Positions 1 to 8,084 are shown, counted from the first letter of the stretch. The stretch is 38,557 bases of DNA from Alphaproteobacteria bacterium (GCA_030425395.1 JAUIAS010000031.1:1-38557); one strand, 5' to 3'. The notes: generated from the letters alone by a model not told the origin. A program made the numbers and translations.

Positions 1-2
1 TC

Positions 3-71
3 CAGATCCGCGTCGCGGTGCTCAACCGCTACACCGCTCTCGGCATACCCGTCACGGTGCCCGTAGGATAG
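3..71 (+). CDS. IS5-family transposase, C-terminal fragment
   Basis: The frame beginning at base 3 gives a 22-residue protein tail containing VAVLNRYTALGIPV and then a TAG stop at 69-71. The C-terminus of IS903-type transposases has the same layout (a short helix ending in a LNR-x-x-x-LG-x-P motif, then stop). The stop lies 54 bases inside the inverted repeat end, a normal distance for this family. Only the tail is present, so the DDE catalytic core cannot be checked. The gene continues to the left of the window, and whether the full transposase is intact is unknown. Confidence 0.75.
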   Translation, partial: QIRVAVLNRYTALGIPVTVPVG

Positions 72-100
72 GTCTGTCCGGGGAAAGGGAAAGTCCGGTC

Positions 101-125
101 GCAATCCGATTTGTGCAACAAAGCC
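101..125 (-). repeat. Terminal inverted repeat of the IS element
   Basis: Read on the minus strand from base 125 inward, the sequence begins GGCTTTGTTGCACAAATCGG. The first ten bases match the classic IS903 end. The inner boundary of the repeat is approximate because the left end is not in the window. Confidence 0.7.
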
Positions 126-788
126 ATCCTGGATGCGTTCCGCGGAGGCACCAAGGGCCGCTGCTCCGTTGATTGCGGCTTGCAGAAAGGTTTCAATTTC
201 CCCAAGCGCAGTTGCCGCCGTGGCGGTATCGGTGATCGCTGTGAGATTGGACACGAGGTCGATATTCGCCTCAAAATCAACAGTAGCCACAGAAATTGTT
301 GCGGCGGTTGGTGCCCCGGCACCGACCCGGTTCAATGAGGACACGATCGAAACGCTGGTTGCGCCGTTACCATCCACATCTGTGGCCAGCAGGTTTGCGC
401 CATTGAATTGCGCGGCCGCAACGATGGATCCGACTTGGGCTGCGCGTTCGGCGATGTCATTCTGAATTTTGCCAAAATCCACATTTTCCGAGTTTGCCGA
501 AATTGCCAGCTGCTTGATTTCCTGAAGAACGTCAACCACTTGTTCAGCACCGGCAGAAGCAACCGCCACGGTTGATTCACCCAAGGACAGAGCATCCGAT
601 ACGGCCTGGAACCCTGAGACATCGGACTCCATTACTTTCGAGATCGCCCAGACTGCCGAAGCGTCCTTTGCGGTCGCAACATCCTTACCGGTGGAGATTG
701 CGTTCTGGGTCTTGGCCAAATCGGAGTTGATGGTCTTGAGTGTTTGCAGTGCGACCATGGCACTGTTGTTTGTGAGAATACTCGACAT
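126..788 (-). pseudogene. fliC: Flagellin gene interrupted by an IS element (C-terminus lost)
   Basis: Flagellin builds the flagellar filament after export through the flagellar type III system. The minus-strand frame starts at ATG 786-788, with AAAAGGA eight bases upstream at 797-803, and begins MSSILTNNSAMVALQTLK, a clear flagellin N-terminal D0/D1 domain. It runs through a short variable centre to a GASAERIQD segment, the beginning of the C-terminal D1 helix, and meets the insertion sequence at base 126. About 221 codons remain, while flagellins of this group are usually near 275 residues. The missing part is the conserved C-terminal D1/D0 helix that packs against the N-terminal helix in the filament. 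The frame stays open into the element and off the window edge, so a fusion protein with an unrelated tail could be made. It would not be expected to polymerise. No other flagellin copy is visible. Confidence 0.88.
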
Positions 789-991
789 TCATGCATTCCT
801 TTTGTCGAAGAGCGCTTTACGCCCGTTTCATCCCGCCCCCATGGACGGACCAAAACGTCTTTCTGACAGATACGGATGACGAGGCGGTCGTCCGTGCCAC
901 CGGTTTCCAAGTGCAGGGGAAAGGTGACATTTCAGACCTTAAGACTTTGCTAAATTGCCCGAGCAACTCTCAACAATTCGAATAAAAGTAA
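789..991 (-). promoter_or_regulatory. Upstream region of the flagellin gene
   Basis: This 203-base gap lies between flgN and the flagellin start and must hold the flagellin promoter and leader, because flagellin is normally transcribed on its own at high level. The only site I can place firmly is the Shine-Dalgarno sequence at 797-803. I looked for a sigma-54 (TGGCAC-N5-TTGC) and a sigma-28 type promoter and found only partial matches, for example TGGCAC without the downstream half. An imperfect TTGC-TCGG-GCAA hairpin near 953-964 could act as a weak end point for the flgN transcript. Confidence 0.35.
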
Positions 992-1351
992 TCATGCTCT
1001 TCGCTCAAGAAGGTGCGATATCCGTGTTCCCAATGTGATCCGGTCTCCTGCGGGACCGTAGGTTTCTAATCCGCGCTGAGCCGCGTTTATCTCGACCACG
1101 CGCGCTTGGGCGGCCTTCAGCCCCTGGGTTGCCATCGTCAGCAATGCGGCATTGCGTGATGCCATTTTCCTAATGCTTTCAGGAGCTGAGGTGCCATCTG
1201 AGGACAAAAGCGGGGTGAGTTGATCGAGTATGCCTTCCTTCCGGGCTGATATCGACGCGATTTGGGACAAGTCACCCCGCAACAACGCAGCGCGTTCGTT
1301 TTCAAAGACATCTTCCAGTTCGTCCCAAAGCCGATTTGCTGTTTCTGTCAT
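992..1351 (-). CDS. flgN: FlgN-like flagellar export chaperone
   Basis: A protein of 119 residues, predicted to be almost entirely helical, with a heptad-like N-terminal half (TANRLWDELEDVFENERAAL). Size, helix content and position directly upstream of flagellin fit FlgN. FlgN is a cytoplasmic chaperone that delivers the hook-filament junction proteins FlgK and FlgL to the export apparatus. The start ATG at 1349-1351 overlaps the stop of the upstream rod-binding gene by four bases (ATGA), so the two are translationally coupled. FlgN sequences vary widely, so the call leans on context as much as on sequence. A general flagellar chaperone of another type is the main alternative. Confidence 0.7.
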   Translation of the reverse strand: MTETANRLWDELEDVFENERAALLRGDLSQIASISARKEGILDQLTPLLSSDGTSAPESIRKMASRNAALLTMATQGLKAAQARVVEINAAQRGLETYGPAGDRITLGTRISHLLERRA

Positions 1352-1599
1352 TTGATCTGAGCCCGCAGGGAGTGTGCAATGGCGTCTGCCAATCCGAACC
1401 CGCCCTTTTCAACGATCCTGTCGGCATATGCACCAAGAAGGAAGGAGCGGAATTCATCCTGATTGTCTTTGCCCATTTTACCAAGGTCGGTCGCGGTCAA
1501 CATTTCCTTTATAAAGCTGGACTCAACGGCCTTGGCCGCTTTGATGATGGCGCGTGGTTCGTTCGCTTGCCGGATTTCGGATGAGATAGCGTTAGCCAT
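1348..1599 (-). CDS. flgJ: Rod-binding protein, FlgJ N-terminal domain type
   Basis: An 83-residue protein containing AAKAVESSFIKEMLTATD and a downstream FLLGAYADRIVEKGGFGLADAI segment. This is the pattern of the rod-binding domain at the N-terminus of enterobacterial FlgJ and of the stand-alone alphaproteobacterial proteins sometimes called CheL. In the periplasm the domain caps the growing flagellar rod. The muramidase half of gamma-proteobacterial FlgJ is absent, which is normal in this group, where a separate enzyme opens the wall. GAGGGG at 1606-1611 on the minus strand, about seven bases before ATG 1597-1599, is a good ribosome site. The gene is the first of the flgJ-flgN pair and diverges from fliK. 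Confidence 0.78.
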   Translation of the reverse strand: MANAISSEIRQANEPRAIIKAAKAVESSFIKEMLTATDLGKMGKDNQDEFRSFLLGAYADRIVEKGGFGLADAIAHSLRAQIK

Positions 1600-1704
1600 T
1601 GTGATCCCCTCATTATGTTCAATTTTCTTGATACTCAGGCGAACACGTTAAGAACCGGTAAGCCATTTGCTGCGAGATTGTTCGAACAACATGTCGGAGG
1701 ACGG

Positions 1705-3147
1705 ATGACTCTCAGAGTTTCATTGCATTTGGGGCAGCAACCGACAGAAACGCCAGCAGTGGCTTGCACTCCGGCGGTTCAATCTACCTGTGATTTTGCT
1801 GAGATCTTGGGCGTCGCGCAAACGGGTGCTTTGGCGTTGGCAGGGGGAAAGGTTCAACCAGACACTGCGCGCGTCGCTGCGGAGGCAGTGCTTCTTTCGG
1901 CGAAAGAAAATCAAACTGCGCAAGCAGATGAATTTGATCAAGCAGATGAATTTGATGACGAAAGCTCCTTACTTGAGGGTGAGATAGCAAAGCAAGATCT
2001 GGCTACATCGCGCAAATTGGGTGACCACGCAGACGTCCCGTTGCTGTCGCCCGTTTCATTTGTTGACGCGCGCGCCATACCGAAAAAACATACAGCCTTG
2101 GCGGATCAGAATCGTTCCAAAGGAAAGGAAAGTTTCGCCCGGGAACGGATTTTTCCTGATGCCGATCCGCGTATGCAAATCGCTGCATCTGGACCGCATC
2201 GAGCCGATGTTCTAGCGGGCCGGAATGACGCGAATTCAGATAAAAATCTGAGGCCTGAAACCTCAATTCGTTCCCCGTTCTCTTGGTTTTCCCCCGAAGC
2301 TGAAACGGATATTCAGGTTGTCGCCCGGAATCCCGAAAGTTCTGGCAATCATCTGATCGAACAGATCGAACCAGAAATCCCAGTATTGATGCAGCAGGAA
2401 CTGGGTCTTTTGCGCCCGAAGGTTGCAAGAGGGGTCGGTGGAGAGAAGTATTGGGCCAAAGTCCCGGTTGAGGTGGTTATGGAAAGCCCGTCCGTAAGGA
2501 AGGATCCGTTTCCAACGGATGGAACGGATTTACGAAAGTCTTTCGTGCCGCACCATTTCGTGGATATGACTGGCAAGGCGCATGCGAGTGGCGTTCCGCA
2601 AATTCAATCAAATCCCCTGACGCCTCCAATACACGATCCCTTTTCGGCGTCCTTGGTGCCGGGGGAGCCTGCTTTGGCGGGAGGAGGTGATGGAATTTGG
2701 GAAACCCGGGCACCCACAGCGTTTGATGTGCGGCCAACCCCACCGCAGGTTGGGGGGACTGTCGCGCAGCAAGTCTTGGCGCAGGCGCAAATTGTTCTTC
2801 AAAAAGAGGCGCAGAATGTCGAACTTCGCCTGAATCCGGCTGAGCTTGGTCGTGTGCGGATGACAATGCATCAAAGTGATGGGGCCATGGGGCTCATCTT
2901 GACAGTAGAACGGCCAGAAACGTTGGATTTACTTCGGCGGCATAGTGAAATGCTGACGTCCGAGTTCCATGACGCTGGTTTCACAAACTTGTCTTTGGAG
3001 TTCCGACAGGAGCAAGGTTCGGCACCGCAAACCGTCCCGCAACAAGACAGCGACGCCAACGAAGAGACACTGAACATTCCGTTGGAAGAGCACAGCTCTC
3101 GCGCGGGCCGGGTCTCATATGGGACCGCTCTGGACATAATGATTTAG
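1705..3147 (+). CDS. fliK: Flagellar hook-length control protein FliK
   Basis: FliK is exported through the growing hook and sets its length, then switches export from hook to filament proteins by touching FlhB. The C-terminal part, about residues 360-450, contains QNVELRLNPAELGRVRM followed by a leucine-rich segment with LTVERPETLDLLRRH. This is the conserved hook-length domain, in which LxPxxLG is the signature. The rest is a low-complexity, poorly conserved spacer, as usual for FliK. The frame is open from ATG 1615, but that codon has no ribosome site and lies only 15 bases from the divergent flgJ start. ATG 1705, with GGAGG four bases before it, leaves room for a promoter and is preferred (480 residues, against 510 from 1615). 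The start remains uncertain. flgD follows after nine bases, so the two are co-transcribed. Confidence 0.82.
   Translation: MTLRVSLHLGQQPTETPAVACTPAVQSTCDFAEILGVAQTGALALAGGKVQPDTARVAAEAVLLSAKENQTAQADEFDQADEFDDESSLLEGEIAKQDLATSRKLGDHADVPLLSPVSFVDARAIPKKHTALADQNRSKGKESFARERIFPDADPRMQIAASGPHRADVLAGRNDANSDKNLRPETSIRSPFSWFSPEAETDIQVVARNPESSGNHLIEQIEPEIPVLMQQELGLLRPKVARGVGGEKYWAKVPVEVVMESPSVRKDPFPTDGTDLRKSFVPHHFVDMTGKAHASGVPQIQSNPLTPPIHDPFSASLVPGEPALAGGGDGIWETRAPTAFDVRPTPPQVGGTVAQQVLAQAQIVLQKEAQNVELRLNPAELGRVRMTMHQSDGAMGLILTVERPETLDLLRRHSEMLTSEFHDAGFTNLSLEFRQEQGSAPQTVPQQDSDANEETLNIPLEEHSSRAGRVSYGTALDIMI
1921..1956 (+). repeat. 18-bp perfect tandem duplication inside fliK
   Basis: The unit CAAGCAGATGAATTTGAT occurs twice head to tail (1921-1938 and 1939-1956). 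It encodes QADEFD twice in the non-conserved acidic spacer of FliK. The length is a multiple of three, so the frame is kept. Confidence 0.95.
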
Positions 3148-3156
3148 GAGATATGC

Positions 3157-3828
3157 ATGCTGTCACCCGTGACAACGCAGCCTCAAGCCGTTAATAGTCA
3201 GGCAGCGGGAAAAAAATCGTCCGGTGCATTGGCGTCGGATTTTGAGACGTTTCTCAAGATGTTGACTGCGCAAGCCCGCTATCAGGATCCTCTGCAACCT
3301 CTCGATTCCGCTCAGTATGCCTCCCAGCTTGCGCAATTTTCGATGGTTGAACAGCAGGTTCAAACAAACAATATGTTGTCCGCTCTATCCGGCTCTGGCG
3401 GCGGAACGGGGTCTCTTGGCGGGTGGTTGGATATGGATGTGCGGGTCGACACTCAGATATCGTATTCCGGGCAGACGATTACCATAGAAGGAGACCCAAA
3501 CCCTTTGGCAGATAACCACATCCTTGTCACGAGGGATGGAGAAGGGAGCGAAGTCGGACGTCAGATTCTACCCGATTTTGCCGGGCGCGCCATCTGGAAC
3601 AAGATGGATGACGAGGGGAAAGAACTGCCTGAAGGGCTGTATTCCTTTGAGATCATTGCCTTGTTGAACGGTCGGGAAATGGCGCGCCAACCCGCCGGGT
3701 CTTTCACGGCGGTGACTGAGGCCCGGATTGACGAAGGCCAGATCACTCTTGTGTTGAGTGATGGCCGCCGGGTGCCAACATCGAATGTTGTTGCGGTGCG
3801 CCAGTCTGAAGTAGCCAATTCCACCTGA
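3157..3828 (+). CDS. flgD: Flagellar hook capping (scaffold) protein FlgD
   Basis: FlgD sits at the tip of the growing hook and directs FlgE assembly. The 223-residue protein has the typical N-terminal motif FLKMLTAQARYQDPLQPLDS followed by a QLAQFSMVEQ segment, about residues 27-65, which is the best-conserved part of FlgD. A glycine-rich linker and a beta-rich domain follow (about 85-210), containing the FlgD immunoglobulin-like fold with the GNW-type region degenerated to AGRAIWNK. The ribosome site GGAG precedes ATG 3157-3159. A second ATG at 3153 is out of frame. The gene is the second of the fliK-flgD pair. It ends 34 bases before the convergent oxidase gene, with no clear terminator between them. 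Confidence 0.93.
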   Translation: MLSPVTTQPQAVNSQAAGKKSSGALASDFETFLKMLTAQARYQDPLQPLDSAQYASQLAQFSMVEQQVQTNNMLSALSGSGGGTGSLGGWLDMDVRVDTQISYSGQTITIEGDPNPLADNHILVTRDGEGSEVGRQILPDFAGRAIWNKMDDEGKELPEGLYSFEIIALLNGREMARQPAGSFTAVTEARIDEGQITLVLSDGRRVPTSNVVAVRQSEVANST

Positions 3829-3862
3829 TTGCTTGCGGAGTGGCCGCTGGTAACCTTGTCCT

Positions 3863-5194
3863 TCACCGGTCTGCCAAGGCGAGCGCCCAATAAATCGGCG
3901 GCATGATCGCCCGCCGGAACCGCCCCAACGGCCAACGTGGCGTGTCGGAGCAGACCGGTTCTGGAATATCGTCCCCTGCTGTTTGACCAGACATCAGCTG
4001 GCCAAGCCTGTGGCCCAGGAAGCTACCCATTGCGACGCCGTTTCCGTGGTAAGCAAAAGCAGTCCAAAGTCCTGAATTTCCGGGAATTGGCCCGCAATAG
4101 GGAAGTGCTTTGCTTGTCAGGCAGACCATGCCAGACCAAGAATGTTCGCTTTCCACATGGCTCCAGAACGGAAACATGCGCTCGAAATCCTTGCGCGCCG
4201 CGCGTCTTGCGCGCCCTTCGGCGGATGGCGACGAAAATAGCCCACCCCGCAGTCCAAAAAGAAACCGGCGATCCGGCATCAATCGAAAATAGTGGAGCAG
4301 GTTGCGGCTATCATAGGCCATCTGATCCGATGTCCAGCCTTGAGCATCCAGTTCGGTTTGGGTCAGTGGGCGGGTCACAAGAACAGTAGACTGTGCTGGC
4401 ATGTATCGTGCTCGAAGCCACCTATTCAGCCCTTCATCGGCGTATCCGTTCAATCCCAAAACGACATTAGGCGCGTGAACTTCACCACCCGGACCGGTGT
4501 GCACAATATGGTGTGCGCCGGTCTTCGTGATTTTGAAGGCGGGGCTCTGCGCAAAGATCTGGACCCCTGCATCCAGTGCGGCAGTGATCAGCCCATCAAC
4601 ATATTTACGCGGGTTCAGCCCAAAACCGATAGGGATGGTAAGGCCGCCATGGAAATCGCCACCCATCCCGATCGCGCGCAGCGCGGTGGTGTCATGTAGG
4701 TTGGGTTCGCAGCCATAAAGGCGTTCTATATCGCGGGCAGACGCTTCGAGCTGGCACATGGCGCGGTTAGAGTGGGCCAAGACGGTTTCGCCTTTTGAAT
4801 GTCTGTCGACATCCCAGCCAAACCTTTCGATCAAGTCGCTCACATGGGTCACGGCGGATACTTCGGCTTCACGGTAGGCCATGGCCGCTTTGAGTCCGAA
4901 GCGCCGCTCCAGTTGATCTTGGGTTATCTTGGATCCACCGATGCAGCAAAATCCACCGTTCCGCCCAGACGCGCCCCATCCGGGGTATCGTGCATCAATG
5001 ACCACCACAGTCGCGCCGCATTCGGCAAGGGTCAGCGCCGCGTTCAAACCGGTATACCCTGCCCCGATAACACAGACGTCAGCTTTTATCGTGTCGCTGG
5101 TCTTGGGAAAGCTCTGCGGCTGGGCAGAGTGATCCCACCAGCATCCATCGCGCGGGCCTTCGCCATAAGCATAATCGCCGAAGATGCGCCTCAT
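3863..5194 (-). CDS. FAD-dependent amine oxidase, PuuB/OrdL-like (DAO family)
   Basis: This 443-residue protein has an N-terminal FAD-binding Rossmann motif, VIGAGYTG at residues 42-49, followed by VVVIDARYPGWGASGRNGG. That GxSGRNxG pattern is typical of the PuuB/OrdL branch of D-amino-acid-oxidase-type enzymes. PuuB oxidises gamma-glutamylputrescine to the aldehyde with release of ammonia and hydrogen peroxide. A conserved C-terminal FAD contact, AFAYHGNGVAMG, is present near residue 388. The gene is last in the potFGHI operon and overlaps potI by four bases (ATGA), which ties its substrate to the importer. The glutamate ligase PuuA that makes gamma-glutamylputrescine is not in the window, so the enzyme may act on free putrescine or another amine. 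Family call strong, substrate inferred. Confidence 0.85.
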   Translation of the reverse strand: MRRIFGDYAYGEGPRDGCWWDHSAQPQSFPKTSDTIKADVCVIGAGYTGLNAALTLAECGATVVVIDARYPGWGASGRNGGFCCIGGSKITQDQLERRFGLKAAMAYREAEVSAVTHVSDLIERFGWDVDRHSKGETVLAHSNRAMCQLEASARDIERLYGCEPNLHDTTALRAIGMGGDFHGGLTIPIGFGLNPRKYVDGLITAALDAGVQIFAQSPAFKITKTGAHHIVHTGPGGEVHAPNVVLGLNGYADEGLNRWLRARYMPAQSTVLVTRPLTQTELDAQGWTSDQMAYDSRNLLHYFRLMPDRRFLFGLRGGLFSSPSAEGRARRAARKDFERMFPFWSHVESEHSWSGMVCLTSKALPYCGPIPGNSGLWTAFAYHGNGVAMGSFLGHRLGQLMSGQTAGDDIPEPVCSDTPRWPLGRFRRAIMPPIYWALALADR

Positions 5195-6009
5195 GCCGTT
5201 CTGGCGGCTGTCTGTTCATCGCGCTGTTGTCTGACCGCGTTTTGCTTGGAGATCAGCGATGCAGTGATGACGCCTACAGTGACAATGGCAATCATGATTG
5301 TGGACAGAGCGTTTATTTCCGGGCTGACGCCCAGGCGGACGGCAGAGAAAATCTTGATCGGAAGGGTCGTCGCCGACGGACCGGCTGCAAAGGACGCAAT
5401 AACCAGATCGTCCAGGGACAAGGTAAAGGCAAGTAACCAGCCCGATATCACCGCAGGCGCGATGATTGGCAACGTGACCAGACGGAATGCTTCAAACGGA
5501 GAACATCCCAGATCAAGGGCGGCCTCTTCAAGAGAGCGATCAAACGTCATCAGGCGCGAGGAGACAACCACAGACACATAGCACATGGCAAAGGTCGTGT
5601 GCGCCAGAACAATGGTCATGACTCCACGATCCAGCCCGATCCCGATGAACAAAAGCAAGAGTGACAAGCCGGTGATCACTTCGGGCATGACCAGCGGCGC
5701 ATAAATCATTCCGGAAAACAGGGTGCGCCCGGGAAACCTGCGTCCGCGCACCAGTACATACGCGGCCATGGTCCCCAGAACGGTCGCGAGAGTAGAGGAG
5801 AAAACCGCGACCTTCAAAGTCACCCAGGCCGCGTCAAGAAACGCCTCGTTGCCGAGCAGCTCACCATACCATTTGGTCGAAAACCCCGCCCAGACAGTAA
5901 CAAGACGGCTTTCGTTAAAGCTGAAGATCACAAGAATGACCATTGGCAGATATAAGAAGGCAAACCCTAGGGTCAGCGAGGTGACATTGAACCAGCTTAA
6001 ACGGGTCAT
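5191..6009 (-). CDS. potI: Putrescine-type ABC transporter permease (PotI/PotC-like)
   Basis: An inner-membrane permease of 272 residues with about six transmembrane helices. The first is at residues 9-30 (SLTLGFAFLYLPMVILVIFS). The cytoplasmic EAA loop reads EEAALDLGCSPFEAFRLVTLP, about residues 177-197, and contacts the ATPase. The N-terminal pattern and the FNES segment after helix 1 are those of PotC/PotI, the second permease of polyamine importers. The start ATG overlaps the end of potH by four bases, and its own end overlaps the oxidase start by four, so translation is coupled along the operon. PotI versus PotC cannot be separated by sequence alone; the order F-G-H-I and the downstream oxidase favour the putrescine version. 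Confidence 0.88.
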   Translation of the reverse strand: MTRLSWFNVTSLTLGFAFLYLPMVILVIFSFNESRLVTVWAGFSTKWYGELLGNEAFLDAAWVTLKVAVFSSTLATVLGTMAAYVLVRGRRFPGRTLFSGMIYAPLVMPEVITGLSLLLLFIGIGLDRGVMTIVLAHTTFAMCYVSVVVSSRLMTFDRSLEEAALDLGCSPFEAFRLVTLPIIAPAVISGWLLAFTLSLDDLVIASFAAGPSATTLPIKIFSAVRLGVSPEINALSTIMIAIVTVGVITASLISKQNAVRQQRDEQTAARTA

Positions 6010-6887
6010 GATTCTTCCTCAGACTGTTTTTGCTGATTGCGCTGGAAAAGGACGATCGGGATAATCAGGATCAGAAGCAGGACAACTGCCACCGCCGAGG
6101 CGACAGGCCAATCACGGTTGTTGAAAAACTCTTCCCAAAGAACCTTACCGATCATCAGTGTTCCCGATCCGCCCAGAAGCGAGGGGATCACAAATTCACC
6201 CAAGGCCGGAATGAACACGAGAAAGCTGCCCGCAATAATCCCGTTTTTGGAAAGCGGTATGGTGACGAGCCAAAAGGCCTGAAGCCGCGAGCAGCCCAAA
6301 TCTTCAGCGGCCTCGATCAGGGAGGCGTCAAGGCGATCCAGCGCGGCATAGATCGGAAGGATCATGAAGGGCAGATAAGTATAGACGATGCCGATATAGA
6401 CGGCTGAGTTGGTGTTTAGGATGGTGAGCGGTTCAGAAATGGCACCGATACCCAGAAGAAATTGGTTAAGGAAACCTTCATTGCTCAGAATTCCCATCCA
6501 CGAATAGACGCGGATCAGGAATGAGGTCCAGAAGGGCAGGATGACCAACATCATCAACGTAGGGCGCCATTCCTGCGGTGCGCGGGCCATTCCATAGGCA
6601 ATGGGATAAGCCACGAACAAGGTGATCACAGTCGACGTCAGGGCAATTTTGAGAGAACTGAGATAAGCCTTCCAATACAGATCGTCGGACGCGAGGAAAG
6701 TGAAATTCTCTAGATCAAGTTGCGACAAGAAATCCCAAACGCCGTCAGCCCATGAAAATTGCGGCATATACGGGGGGCGTGCGAGGGCGATATCGGACAG
6801 GGAAATCTTGAACACAATCAAGAATGGCACAAGAAAAAGAGCCAGAAGCCAAATGTAGGGAACCGCAATCAGGGCGAAACGGCGCAT
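6006..6887 (-). CDS. potH: Putrescine-type ABC transporter permease (PotH/PotB-like)
   Basis: This first permease of the importer has 293 residues. It has a long N-terminal helix (IAVPYIWLLALFLVPFLIVFKISLSD begins near residue 7), a periplasmic loop of ordinary size up to about residue 75, and five further helices. The EAA loop, IEAAEDLGCSRLQAFWLVTIP near residue 191, docks with the ATPase. GEFVIPSLLGG near residue 230 is a PotB/PotH hallmark. The gene starts nine bases after the end of potG. The length matches the family, in contrast to the much longer homologue at 16432. The substrate class (polyamine) is inferred from the operon. Confidence 0.88.
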   Translation of the reverse strand: MRRFALIAVPYIWLLALFLVPFLIVFKISLSDIALARPPYMPQFSWADGVWDFLSQLDLENFTFLASDDLYWKAYLSSLKIALTSTVITLFVAYPIAYGMARAPQEWRPTLMMLVILPFWTSFLIRVYSWMGILSNEGFLNQFLLGIGAISEPLTILNTNSAVYIGIVYTYLPFMILPIYAALDRLDASLIEAAEDLGCSRLQAFWLVTIPLSKNGIIAGSFLVFIPALGEFVIPSLLGGSGTLMIGKVLWEEFFNNRDWPVASAVAVVLLLILIIPIVLFQRNQQKQSEEES

Positions 6888-6896
6888 TGCGACCCC

Positions 6897-8024
6897 CTAT
6901 CCATCCAGAAGGATACCGGCGGTATCCGACCATGATAGCCAGACGGTATCCTCCCACGTAAAACTGCGGTTGGAGATCCGGCGGGTATTGGCAATCTGCG
7001 CCTTGATCTGTGTGCCGTTGGCCAGTTCGACAATATAGGTCGAAATATTGCCCAGATAGGCGATATCGAGAACAGTGCCTTGCACCGTGTTTGCGGCCTC
7101 ATCGGGTTTCTGGGCCGAAATTTGAACCTTTTCCGGACGAATGGCGAGGTAACACTCCGCGCCTTCGGAGAAGGGTTTGTCAGACATGGCGACAAAGGGT
7201 GCCTGATCTTCTCTCCAGGCAATCTTGTATCGACCGGGCCCGGTTGACGATGCAATGCCCGCAATAATGTTCACGTCACCGATGAAATCGGCGACATAGA
7301 CGGAATTGGGTGCCTCATAGATGGCATCAGGCGTTGCAACTTGAATAAGGCGGCCTTCGTCCATGACCGCCACACGAGAGGCAACGGTCATGGCCTCTTC
7401 TTGATCATGGGTGACGATAACGAAAGTGGTGCCGGTTTTTTCCTGAATATCCATCAATTCGAACTGCGTATCCTGACGCAGTTTCTTGTCCAGCGCGCCC
7501 AGCGGTTCATCCAGCAGGAGCAGCTTTGGTGCCTTGGCAAGCGACCGCGCGAGCGCGACGCGTTGACGTTGACCGCCTGAAATCTGATGTGGCTTGCGAC
7601 GGGCGAATTTTTCAAGCCGCGTAAGCTTGAGCATTTCTTCCACCCGGTCGGCGATATCCAGCTTGGGGCGTTTGTCGCGGCGTAGGCCAAAGGCGATGTT
7701 GTCCCAGATCGTCAAATGCGGAAACAGCGCATATGATTGGAACATCATGTTCACGGCACGTTTGTTCGGAGGGACAGACACAATGTCCTGTCCGGCCAGT
7801 TCAATGGAGCCATCCGACGGGCTTTCAAACCCTGCCAACATGCGCATCATTGTGGTTTTTCCACAACCGGACGGCCCGAGAAGGGCAAAGAATTCCCGCT
7901 CAAATATGTCCAGCGACAGATCGTCAATCGCGGTGAAATCACCAAAACGCTTGGTCACGTTTCGAAACCGGATCAGCGGTTTTTCAGAGGGGTCGTTCCA
8001 TGGGGCAAAGACGCTTGCGGGCAA
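6897..8024 (-). CDS. potG: Polyamine ABC transporter ATP-binding protein (PotG/PotA-like)
   Basis: The ATPase that powers the importer. It shows Walker A GPSGCGKTT at about residues 50-58, the Q-loop FQSYALFPH, the signature SGGQRQR near 149-155, Walker B LLLLDEP, and a switch histidine in VTHDQEEA. A C-terminal TOBE-type domain follows (about 270-370, with RPEKVQIS). The frame is open from TTG 8060, but that codon lies inside a stem-loop and lacks a ribosome site. TTG 8022-8024, with AAGAGGT six bases upstream at 8031-8037, is the better start and gives 375 residues, the usual family length. There is no ATG in frame before the Walker A region. The gene is second in the operon, separated from potF by a hairpin that may lower its expression. 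Confidence 0.88.
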   Translation of the reverse strand: MPASVFAPWNDPSEKPLIRFRNVTKRFGDFTAIDDLSLDIFEREFFALLGPSGCGKTTMMRMLAGFESPSDGSIELAGQDIVSVPPNKRAVNMMFQSYALFPHLTIWDNIAFGLRRDKRPKLDIADRVEEMLKLTRLEKFARRKPHQISGGQRQRVALARSLAKAPKLLLLDEPLGALDKKLRQDTQFELMDIQEKTGTTFVIVTHDQEEAMTVASRVAVMDEGRLIQVATPDAIYEAPNSVYVADFIGDVNIIAGIASSTGPGRYKIAWREDQAPFVAMSDKPFSEGAECYLAIRPEKVQISAQKPDEAANTVQGTVLDIAYLGNISTYIVELANGTQIKAQIANTRRISNRSFTWEDTVWLSWSDTAGILLDG

Positions 8025-8044
8025 GGGGAAACCTCTTGGAAAAT

Positions 8045-8074
8045 GAAAAGGGCGGGCCAATGCGACCCGCCCCG
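8045..8074 (-). terminator. Stem-loop with U-tract between potF and potG (attenuator-like)
   Basis: GGGCGGG (8050-8056) pairs with CCCGCCC (8066-8072) around a nine-base loop. On the minus strand the stem is followed by TTTTC. This is the shape of an intrinsic terminator, but the operon clearly continues into potG, so partial termination or protection of the potF 3' end is more likely. Such structures commonly let a binding protein be made in excess of its membrane components. Confidence 0.65.
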
Positions 8075-8084
8075 AAAAGCCGGC

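Larger units (their letters stand above)
1..125 (+). mobile_element. Right end of an IS5-family (IS903-like) insertion sequence
   Basis: The window opens inside an insertion sequence. Two signs support this. The first 71 bases encode a transposase C-terminus. Bases up to 125 end in a terminal inverted repeat that reads, on the minus strand, GGCTTTGTTGCACAAATC, which closely resembles the known IS903-group terminus. Immediately past base 125 the sequence becomes flagellin coding sequence, so the element has inserted into that gene. The other end, and therefore the target-site duplication, lies outside the window. By analogy with IS903 the duplicated target would be about 9 bp starting at base 126, but this is inferred. 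The family assignment rests on recall of IS903 and not on a search. Confidence 0.82.

Noticed and set aside
789-991. Sigma-54 or sigma-28 promoter for flagellin
   Set aside because: Only half-matches were found (TGGCAC without the GC element, and no TAAA-N15-GCCGATAA).
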